Source of the DNA: Amnibacterium flavum
Lineage (GTDB): Bacteria; Actinomycetota; Actinomycetes; Actinomycetales; Microbacteriaceae
Length of the DNA: 64,000 bases
Reading direction: 5' to 3'
Assembly: GCF_003097495.1 (NCBI RefSeq)
Contig: NZ_QEOP01000006.1
Span: 1 to 64,000, forward strand
Position numbers and translations under genes: made by a program. The notes beneath the pieces are model-generated. The model worked only from the letters and a program-made list of their open reading frames with translations, did not search any database and was not told the DNA's origin. Positions 57,431-64,000 of the stretch are shown in pieces (the first letter of the stretch is position 1; every line of letters begins with the position of its first letter).

Positions 57431-58638
57431 CGGCAACAATCAGTCGACGCGGTATCACCAGCATTGCTGGTGCGGTCGCTGTGTTCATCGTTCTCCAAAC
57501 CGGTCTCCAGGGCGGGCCGGCTATGGCCGCCGAGTACCCGTCGTGGGGTGAGGTAGAGGCCGCGCGTTCAGACGAAGCCAGCAAGCGGGCCCAGATTGAC
57601 CAGCTGTCCTCGCTGATCTCCCAGTTGGATGATGAAGCCGCGGCCGCGCGGGCCGAATCCGACGAGCGCTCCCGACAGTACGAGATCGCGCAGGCGGCCT
57701 TTGACGAAGCAGCAGCGGCAACCCGACGCCTCGATGAACAAACCGAGACTGCCCGGTTGCAAGCCGAGAGCTCGACGAGAGAGGCCGGCCGTGTCGCCGC
57801 GATGATGGCTCGCTCCTCGACCCTGGGGGTGGGCACCGAGGCGATCATGAGCACGAAGGGCGCTGATGCGCTGCTCGGGAGACTGGGGGCCGCGTCCCGA
57901 CTGACCATCTCCCTCGGTCTCGTCCAGGATGCCGCTCAACGAGATCAGAGCGAGGCCGCCGCTCTCTTGGGTCAAGCCGAAGTCGCTCGCGCCGAGCGCG
58001 AACGGCTCCTCACCGCCGCAGATGCTGCCTTCCAAACAGCCGCCGAGGCCAGCCTGCTTGCCGAGACGAAGCTGTCCGAGCAGCAACAGTTCGGCGAGCA
58101 GCTCAAGGCCCAACTCGCCGTGCTATCCGAGGACCGTGCTGCCACTGAGGCGGACTTCGCTCGAGGGCAAGAAGAGCGGAAGCAGGCTGAGCAAAGCAGC
58201 CCGAACCTTGATTCAGGCCAGTTGAGCGCGCAGGGTTGGGCGCGCCCGGTGCCTGGGCGCATCACCGACCCTTATGGTCCACGCCCACAGCAACCCGTTC
58301 CCGGGGTCAACCCGTTCCATTACGCAACCGATCTTTCAGCGGGATGTGGAACACCGATTTATGCGGCAACGGATGGGACGGTCGAGTACGCCGGGTGGTT
58401 CGGCAGCTACGGCAACTGGCTCCTTCTCGACCACGGTTCAGGCGTTCAGACCGGATATGCGCACACGTCACAACTGCTGGTCTCGAGAGGGCAGCAAGTC
58501 TCCGCCGGGCAGGTAGTGGCATTTGCGGGAACAACGGGAGCGTCCACGGGGTGCCACTTGCACTATGAGGTTCGCGTCGACGACGCCCGGGTCGACCCCG
58601 AGCCGTTTATGAGCAGCAGGGGCGCCGCCCTTGGCTAG
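57427..58638 (+). CDS. Exported coiled-coil M23 peptidase (long type, module B)
   Basis: A 403-residue protein with signal peptide (AVAVFIVLQTGLQGGPAMA), then EYPSWGEVEAAR, a long coiled coil at about 45-255 and an M23 domain with FHYATDLSAGCG and CHLHYE. The layout and EYPSW start are shared with 26693-27928. GTG start overlapping the TlpA-like stop. Confidence 0.9.
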   Translation: MTATISRRGITSIAGAVAVFIVLQTGLQGGPAMAAEYPSWGEVEAARSDEASKRAQIDQLSSLISQLDDEAAAARAESDERSRQYEIAQAAFDEAAAATRRLDEQTETARLQAESSTREAGRVAAMMARSSTLGVGTEAIMSTKGADALLGRLGAASRLTISLGLVQDAAQRDQSEAAALLGQAEVARAERERLLTAADAAFQTAAEASLLAETKLSEQQQFGEQLKAQLAVLSEDRAATEADFARGQEERKQAEQSSPNLDSGQLSAQGWARPVPGRITDPYGPRPQQPVPGVNPFHYATDLSAGCGTPIYAATDGTVEYAGWFGSYGNWLLLDHGSGVQTGYAHTSQLLVSRGQQVSAGQVVAFAGTTGASTGCHLHYEVRVDDARVDPEPFMSSRGAALG

Positions 58639-60625
58639 CCGACCAACCACGAACTCCCCACCGAGCGTCTCGTCGCGGCGTTATGGGGCCTTGGTGGGTC
58701 TGATTCCTGTCCTCGCGGCGGCGGCGGTTATTGCCGCATTCGCCGCTGTCACCCCCTTCGAACCGGAAGTGCTCGACAGCGGGGGTCTGATGGTGACCCT
58801 CGGCAGCCCCCTGGTGAAGGTGCTCCTGAATCTGAGCATGGCGACCACTACGGGAGCCCTCATCCTGGCCACCTTCGTACTACCGGCTGGTCCTGGCCGG
58901 AGCCGCGCTCTGGATGTTGCCGCCGTCACTAGCGGCGCGGCGGCGGTGCTGTGTGCGCTGGGGGCGGTGCTGTCGTTCATGAGTCTGGCTGGCGAGTTCT
59001 CCCCCGATGTCTTTCTACCGGCCCTTGGCCAGTTCCTCACCACGATTGAGCTCGGGCAGGCGTGGACGTTCACCTTCCTCGCCAGTAGCGCTTTGACGGT
59101 GCTCTGCTTCGTAGCGCGTGGGCCGTGGCCGGTGGCGGTGACCGCCGTTTTCGCGCTGGCATCGTTCGTGCCGTTGGCGTTGCAAGGCCATGCCGCGGGT
59201 GCGGGTAGCCACAACTCCGCCTCATCAGCGTTGTGGCTACACATGACGGGAGCGGGGATCTGGATCGGCGGCCTCGTGATTCTGGCCCTCCTGTGGGCAA
59301 GGGGGGATCTGGGCTCACCGTCGAAGTCGGCGCCCGTCTTGGAACGGTATTCAACCGTTGCGCTCTACTGCTTCGTGATCGTGGCAGTCTCCGGCACGAT
59401 CGGCGCCGCCCTGCGGTTCGACTCCGTGGATGAGGTTTTCACCACACCATACGGGTGGCTTGTTCTGGTCAAAGTTGCTTTGCTGATCGCCCTCGGCGCT
59501 GCAGGGGTGGCTCACCGGCGACGGTCCATACGCCGGGTGCGTGAAGGCTCGAGCGGTGCTTTCTGGCGGATTGTGGCTGCCGAGCTTGCTTTGATGGCTG
59601 TGGCAGCGGGAGTGGCGTCCGTCCTTGCCCGGACCCCGACGCCCGTCCAGGAGGCGTTGGCGGTCACGCCAGCGCAGCGTCTGACCGGACAAGAGTTGCC
59701 GGCCTTTCCGGAGGCGTCGAACCTGTTGTTGTCGGTGACCCCCGACCCGGTCTGGTTGCTCGTCGTTGTTCTCGGGGCTGGTACTTATCTGGTCGGGGTT
59801 CGTCGGCTGAGCGGCCGCGGCGACCGGTGGCCGTTGGGCCGGACGATCAGCTGGATGGCAGGCCTGGGAGTGCTGCTGTATGCCACCAACGGCGGGGTCG
59901 GCCTGTACGGCACCTACCTGTTCAGCGCCCATATGGCTAGCCACATGCTGCTGGGGATGGTTGCCCCGATTCTCCTGGTGGCCGGCGCCCCGACGACTCT
60001 TGCTCTTCGAACGATCACGGCCCGCAAGGACGGAAGCCGTGGGGTGCGGGAGTGGCTGCTTGCACTGATCCAGTCCCCGGTTGCGCGAGTCTTCACCCAC
60101 CCTGTGGTCGCCGCCGCGCTGTTTGGGACGTCTCTGATCGCTTTCTACTTCACTCCGCTGTTGGGGTGGGCGGTCGATGATCCGGTGGGGCATCAGTGGA
60201 TGGTGGCCCACTTCCTTCTGACTGGTTACCTCTTCGCGCTGACCTTGTTCGGGGCTGATCCGCTGCCCTACCGCGCGCCCTATCCGCTGCGGCTGCTCAT
60301 TCTGTTGGCAACGATGGCTTTTCATGCCTTCTTCGGGCTGGCGATTATCACCAGCGGGGCTCTTCTTCTTCCCGAGTGGTACGGGGTGATTGCCACCGGT
60401 TGGGACATCGATCCGCTCGATGATCAGCGGGTGGCTGGTGGTATCGCCTGGGGCATCGGTGAGCTTCCGGCATTGGCAATCGCGCTTCTGATCGCGGTGC
60501 AGTGGTCACGTTCGGACAAGCGGGAGGCGCGTCGTGTGGATCGTCACGCCGACCGCACGGGCGACGCGGAGCTCCGTGAATACAACGAGCTTCTTGAGCG
60601 GATAGGCAAGAAGCGTGGCCTCTGA
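58631..60625 (+). CDS. CopD-CtaG fusion copper/cytochrome oxidase assembly protein
   Basis: A 664-residue polytopic protein. The first half (about 30-320) is a CopD-like copper uptake/tolerance domain with about eight helices and WLHMTGAGIWIGGL. The second half (about 350-640) is a Caa3_CtaG domain with FSAHMASHMLLGMVAP. The TTG start overlaps the upstream gene by 8 bases. The fusion suggests routing of copper from the envelope to cytochrome oxidase Cu sites or to exported copper proteins. Confidence 0.88.
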   Translation: MASRPTTNSPPSVSSRRYGALVGLIPVLAAAAVIAAFAAVTPFEPEVLDSGGLMVTLGSPLVKVLLNLSMATTTGALILATFVLPAGPGRSRALDVAAVTSGAAAVLCALGAVLSFMSLAGEFSPDVFLPALGQFLTTIELGQAWTFTFLASSALTVLCFVARGPWPVAVTAVFALASFVPLALQGHAAGAGSHNSASSALWLHMTGAGIWIGGLVILALLWARGDLGSPSKSAPVLERYSTVALYCFVIVAVSGTIGAALRFDSVDEVFTTPYGWLVLVKVALLIALGAAGVAHRRRSIRRVREGSSGAFWRIVAAELALMAVAAGVASVLARTPTPVQEALAVTPAQRLTGQELPAFPEASNLLLSVTPDPVWLLVVVLGAGTYLVGVRRLSGRGDRWPLGRTISWMAGLGVLLYATNGGVGLYGTYLFSAHMASHMLLGMVAPILLVAGAPTTLALRTITARKDGSRGVREWLLALIQSPVARVFTHPVVAAALFGTSLIAFYFTPLLGWAVDDPVGHQWMVAHFLLTGYLFALTLFGADPLPYRAPYPLRLLILLATMAFHAFFGLAIITSGALLLPEWYGVIATGWDIDPLDDQRVAGGIAWGIGELPALAIALLIAVQWSRSDKREARRVDRHADRTGDAELREYNELLERIGKKRGL

Positions 60626-61571
60626 AACGCTGGCCGCCCTTCCTGTTGCGCCTCCCTCTCTCGGAACCTTCCTCGAGTGGGCGCCGCTGACGGCACCGGT
60701 GCTTCCTGCAGCGATGATCCTCGCGATGACCGGGTACCTAATGGCGCTTGCCCGGGTGAAGTCGGTGGGCGGGAAGTGGCCGTTGTGGCGCACGCTGTGC
60801 TTCCTTGCCGGATGCCTGTTGGTGGCGGCGACGACAGGACTTGCGCTCGAGAACTACGGTTACGGCCTGTTTTCGGTGTTCATGTTCCAGCAGCTGACCC
60901 TGATGATGGCGGCTCCGCCTCTGCTTGTTCTCGGCGCTCCTGTCGGACTCGTTCTGCGCACCCGTCCCCGATCTACTGGTGCCCGGAGGGCTCTGGCGAT
61001 GGTGATCGCCGCGATGCGCTCGAGGCAGCTTGGCTGGTTGCTGCACCCGGTGTTCACGATCCCGTTGTTCTTGCTCAGCTTCTATGGCCTGTACCTCACC
61101 CCGTTGGCTGACTTCTTCCTCGCCACCACGGGCGGTCATGTGGGGCTGGAAGTGTTCTTCCTCGTCGCGGGACTGGTGTTCACGGTGCCGTTGCTTTCCA
61201 CGGGTCCGTTGCCGTTCCGGATGACCCACCACGGGCGGTTGATTGACCTCTTCGTTGAGATGCCTCTCCACGCGTTCTTCGGGGTGTTCCTGATGATGGC
61301 GCCTCGGGCACTGGTGAGCGCATTCATCACTCCACCCGAGGGGTGGGGCATCGACCCGGTCATGGATCAGGCGATCGCCGGGGGGCTGGCATGGTCCTAC
61401 GGTGAGGGCCCCACCCTGGTCTTGCTGCTGATCATGTTGGGGCGGTGGTATCGCAACGACACCCGTAAGGCTCGAGAGCGAGATCTGCGGGTCGATGCCG
61501 AAGGCGATGCAGAACTTGACGCCTATAACGAGCGTCTCCGCGTCGCGGCGGAACGCGGCGAAAAACGATGA
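60615..61571 (+). CDS. ctaG: CtaG-type cytochrome c oxidase assembly protein
   Basis: A 318-residue stand-alone Caa3_CtaG protein with seven helices. FMFQQLTLMMAAPPLLVLGAP and MPLHAFFGVFLMMAP match the second half of the fusion gene just upstream. A charged tail with RDLRVDAEGDAELDAYNERL also resembles the fusion's end, indicating tandem duplication. GTG start overlapping the upstream gene. Confidence 0.88.
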   Translation: MASETLAALPVAPPSLGTFLEWAPLTAPVLPAAMILAMTGYLMALARVKSVGGKWPLWRTLCFLAGCLLVAATTGLALENYGYGLFSVFMFQQLTLMMAAPPLLVLGAPVGLVLRTRPRSTGARRALAMVIAAMRSRQLGWLLHPVFTIPLFLLSFYGLYLTPLADFFLATTGGHVGLEVFFLVAGLVFTVPLLSTGPLPFRMTHHGRLIDLFVEMPLHAFFGVFLMMAPRALVSAFITPPEGWGIDPVMDQAIAGGLAWSYGEGPTLVLLLIMLGRWYRNDTRKARERDLRVDAEGDAELDAYNERLRVAAERGEKR

Positions 61572-63214
61572 CGCACCGTCCATTCGATTACATCGAAGAT
61601 GTCCGCGATGACGAATCCCGCCCGACAAGGCCGCGGCTTCGACATCGGGCATCACGGTCGCTGCGGTGGCTGTGGACCGAGCTCACCAGCATGCGCACGG
61701 CGCTGCTGCTTCTGCTGCTGCTTGCTCTCGCGTCGATTCCTGGGTCGCTTGTCCCTCAACGAAGCGCCGACCCCAACGGAGTTGTCCAGTACTCGGAGAA
61801 TAACCCCGAGCTCGCGGAGATCCTCGACACCCTGCAGGTATTCGATTCGTATACCTCGTTCTGGTTCTCGAGCATCTACCTGCTGCTGTTCATCTCTCTG
61901 ATCGGGTGTCTGGTGCCACGGATTCGGCACCACTGGAAGGCTCTGCGGGCCGCCCCGCCGCGCGCTCCGGCCCGATTCGCTCGCATGCCTTCCTCCTCGA
62001 CGGCCCATCTGACCGGGGTGCCCCTCGAAGATGCGGCCAAGGCTGCGGAATCAGTGTTGAAACGTGGCCGGTACCGGATCGCAACTGAGGTGTCAGGCGG
62101 CACAGTCAGCGTCGCCGCGGAACGCGGTTACGTTCGCGAGACCGGCAACCTCGTCTTCCATCTCTCCCTCGTGGGAGTGCTGGTCGCTGTCGCCCTCGGC
62201 GGCGGATTGGCCTACACCGGCCAGCGAGTGCTTGTCGAGGGTGAAGGTTTCGCCAACACCCTCAGTGCCTACGATTCCTTCAACCCGGGCCGATTCTTCG
62301 ATCCCTCTCAGCTGCAACCCTTCTCGCTGACTCTCGAGGATCTCGACGTCACGTATGAGAACGAAAACCTGAATGCGATCGGGCAGCCCCTCGACTTCAC
62401 CGCGACGGTGACCACCGGTTGGCAGGACCGCCCAGATACCGATCCCGGGCAGGTGCGGGTGAACGAGCCGCTGAAAGTAGCAGGCAGCGACATTTTCCTG
62501 TTGGGGAACGGGTACGCCCCGCGCGTGACGGTCACGAGTCCCGACGGGGAGGTGGTTCTAAGCGAAAACGTCCCGTTCCTCCCCCAGGACGCGTTCCTCA
62601 CCTCGCTGGGTGTCATCAAGATCCCCGATGGGTTGCCGCAGCAGGTTGGGATGATCGGATTCTTCTACCCTTCCCAAGATGTGGGCGATTCCGGGGCATA
62701 TTTCTCCAACCACCCGGACCTCCTCGACCCGGTACTCACGTTGAACGTATTCGTCGGGGACCTGGGCCTTGAAGAAGGCATCCCCCGGTCCGTGTATGCA
62801 CTGGACACCGCCGGGATGGAGCAGCTCACTGGCGGAAAATCGGGAACCGCATCCGTCGAACTCGCCCCGGGTGAGTCGGCGGAGCTCCCTAACGGTCTGG
62901 GGACGGTGTCGTTGGATGAGGTGAAACGATTCGCCTCGTTTGATGTGAGCTTCGATCCCGGCCAGAACTGGGTGCTGCTGTTCTCGATCTTGATCGTTGC
63001 CGGGTTACTGGCGTCCCTGATGATTCCGCGTCGACGTCTCTGGGTGCGCCTGACCCAAACCTCCGACGGGGTGCGGGCAGAGTATGCCGGTCTGTCTCGT
63101 GGAGATGACCCTGGCCTTGATCAGGCGGTCGAGGCGTTGCGGTCCAGTCACTGCGACTCGATCCGGGGTCTTGGGGGCGAAAGCGTGATGCCTCCGCCCC
63201 CAAGCATCAGTTAG
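61568..63214 (+). CDS. resB: ResB-like cytochrome c biogenesis protein
   Basis: A 548-residue protein with three N-terminal helices (TALLLLLLLALASIPGSLVPQ, FSSIYLLLFISLIGCLVP, FHLSLVGVLVAVALGGG), a large extracytoplasmic domain and a final helix (LLFSILIVAGLLASLMI). This is the ResB topology. ResB works with ResC (not visible here) in heme delivery. Coupled to ctaG by ATGA. Its 3' end contains a terminator hairpin and overlaps the convergent copC gene by 4 bases. Confidence 0.92.
   Translation: MTHRPFDYIEDVRDDESRPTRPRLRHRASRSLRWLWTELTSMRTALLLLLLLALASIPGSLVPQRSADPNGVVQYSENNPELAEILDTLQVFDSYTSFWFSSIYLLLFISLIGCLVPRIRHHWKALRAAPPRAPARFARMPSSSTAHLTGVPLEDAAKAAESVLKRGRYRIATEVSGGTVSVAAERGYVRETGNLVFHLSLVGVLVAVALGGGLAYTGQRVLVEGEGFANTLSAYDSFNPGRFFDPSQLQPFSLTLEDLDVTYENENLNAIGQPLDFTATVTTGWQDRPDTDPGQVRVNEPLKVAGSDIFLLGNGYAPRVTVTSPDGEVVLSENVPFLPQDAFLTSLGVIKIPDGLPQQVGMIGFFYPSQDVGDSGAYFSNHPDLLDPVLTLNVFVGDLGLEEGIPRSVYALDTAGMEQLTGGKSGTASVELAPGESAELPNGLGTVSLDEVKRFASFDVSFDPGQNWVLLFSILIVAGLLASLMIPRRRLWVRLTQTSDGVRAEYAGLSRGDDPGLDQAVEALRSSHCDSIRGLGGESVMPPPPSIS
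63170..63204. terminator. Bidirectional terminator inside the resB end
   Basis: CTTGGGGGCG (63170-63179) and CGCCCCCAAG (63195-63204) form a perfect 10-bp stem just before the convergent resB and copC stops. The hairpin is encoded within resB codons. Confidence 0.65.
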
Positions 63215-63804
63215 CTGTTCTTCATTCTCCGGGCGGCGATCACGAATCCGATCAGCCCGCCCACGAGGATGACACCACCGACTCCCAACCCGATGAGGAG
63301 CCCTGTCTGGCTCTCGGCACCCTGCGGCACCTCACCATCCTGCTGATCTGAGTCGTCGCCGGGCCTGGCCTCCGCTCCGCAGCGGGGCACGGCCGTCACT
63401 CCGTCCGCTGCCGTGGTGCCCTCAGTCGGTTGATAACTGAAGGTGTAGGCGTCGGAAATGGTGTGCCCGTCGGTGGAGACTGCTCTCCAGGTGACGGTGT
63501 ATTCGCCCTCCTCGCCCAACTCGACCGGCATCGACATTGTTGCGTCAGACAGGGTCACGCACCCGTCTCCGTAGTAGAGGCCCTCGTCGTCCTGGACCCG
63601 GATCACGAACGCTGTCCCGATGCCTTGCAGGTCGAGAAGGGTGTTGCTGGAGGTGAGCGATACCTCCGGCACCTCGGTGACGGTGTCGCCGGCCGCGGGC
63701 TGGGTTTCGGAGAGCGAGTCATGGGCTTGCGCTGCGGGTGCAGCGATCAGGCTCATTGCCAGCGCGGCAACGGCTGTTGCTGTGGCGATCCACCGCTTCC
63801 TCAT
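63211..63804 (-). CDS. copC: CopC domain copper-binding protein with C-terminal anchor
   Basis: A 197-residue exported protein. Signal peptide ends AAPAAQAHDS, leaving His at the mature N-terminus, the usual first Cu(II) ligand. STDGHTISDAYTF is the conserved second ligand segment. A Gly/Asp-rich linker and C-terminal helix (GLLIGLGVGGVILVGGLIGFV) anchor it. It probably captures copper outside the membrane for the CopD-like half of the fusion protein. Confidence 0.9.
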   Translation of the reverse strand: MRKRWIATATAVAALAMSLIAAPAAQAHDSLSETQPAAGDTVTEVPEVSLTSSNTLLDLQGIGTAFVIRVQDDEGLYYGDGCVTLSDATMSMPVELGEEGEYTVTWRAVSTDGHTISDAYTFSYQPTEGTTAADGVTAVPRCGAEARPGDDSDQQDGEVPQGAESQTGLLIGLGVGGVILVGGLIGFVIAARRMKNS

Positions 63805-64000
63805 ACGGTGCGCTTCCTGCTGCGCAGGAAAGCGAGCGCACCGAGGACAGCTCCGAGAACCGCGACCACGAGGGCGCTGATGGCCAGACCTATCGCAAGA
63901 CCTCCGTCGCTCGAGGGTGCTGCCTCGGTTTCGGAGTGCTCCCCCTCGGCGCTAGCGGTGGGGGCTGCGCCGTGTTCGCCTTCCGGGGCCTCGTCGTTGA
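63801..64000 (-). CDS. C-terminus of an exported membrane-anchored protein (YcnI-like)
   Basis: Only 66 residues are inside the window: an Ala/Glu-rich linker, then helix GLAIGLAISALVVAVLGAVLGALAFL and a RSRKRTV tail. The stop overlaps the copC start (ATGA). In copper loci the gene preceding copC is often ycnI (DUF1775) with such an anchor, so that is the best guess, but the diagnostic domain is outside the window. Confidence 0.5.
   Translation of the reverse strand, partial: NDEAPEGEHGAAPTASAEGEHSETEAAPSSDGGLAIGLAISALVVAVLGAVLGALAFLRSRKRTV

Overview
This window is a GC-rich actinobacterial segment, most like a large conjugative or mobilisable plasmid (or integrated element) of a Microbacteriaceae-type host. 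The lineage is inferred from several things: the single-cysteine mycothiol-type arsenate reductase, CmtR/CsoR-type regulators, actinobacterial DUF6153 and DUF6804 proteins, a SCO6880-type transfer system, and very frequent GTG/TTG starts with ATGA or GTGA overlaps. No rRNA, tRNA or CRISPR array was seen. The ParA/small-partner pair, a likely replication protein, a replication-relaxation protein, single-strand-binding protein, antirestriction protein and type IV secretion genes point to a plasmid backbone.

Layout: 1-3.7 kb is an arsenic locus (reductase, flavoprotein, ArsR, ArsN-type acetyltransferase, thioredoxin-like protein). 3.8-4.8 kb is a CmtR-type sensor with a cation efflux protein. 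4.9-6.4 kb is an AbiEii-type nucleotidyltransferase toxin coupled to a serine recombinase that carries an extra C-terminal domain. 6.7-10.8 kb is a six-gene fluoride-tolerance operon (universal stress protein, phosphoglycerate mutase, two CrcB/Fluc subunits, pyrophosphatase, enolase). 10.8-13.5 kb holds a LysR regulator, a TDT-family transporter and a uracil-DNA-glycosylase-like protein. 13.55-16.65 kb is a TniR-TniA-TniB type transposon. 16.7-18.8 kb is a small unknown island with a sigma-factor-like protein. 19-26.7 kb is a full copper operon (CsoR, CopZ, CopA, YHS protein, CopB, DUF6153, DUF305 and F510_1955 lipoproteins), followed at 26.7-29.3 kb by a DUF6153 plus twin M23 peptidase module.

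29.4-50.7 kb is the plasmid core: a RelE/Phd pair, NrdH, SSB, ParA and partner, ArdC, a CadD-LspA cadmium cassette, the TraG-like coupling ATPase, replication-relaxation and Rep-like proteins around a very long perfect hairpin, and a minus-strand T4SS operon (lysozyme-like hydrolase, VirB4-like ATPase, SCO6880-like protein, TrbL/VirB6-like protein, VirB8-like protein, pilin-like protein, MinD-like ATPase). No relaxase is visible. 50.9-52 kb is an HTH/PIN toxin-antitoxin pair. 52-54.7 kb is a second LspA plus an ArsR-CDF zinc-type cassette. 54.8-64 kb is a second copy of the DUF6153-M23-M23 module, now containing DsbA- and TlpA-like proteins and continuing into CopD-CtaG, CtaG, ResB, CopC and the end of a YcnI-like gene.

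The genes read as stacked detoxification cassettes on one mobile backbone. The least explained parts are the duplicated DUF6153/twin-M23 module tied to copper and thiol-redox genes, the recombinase-antitoxin fusion, the leader that buries the ribosome binding site of the fluoride operon, and the in-frame hypothetical-SSB fusion.
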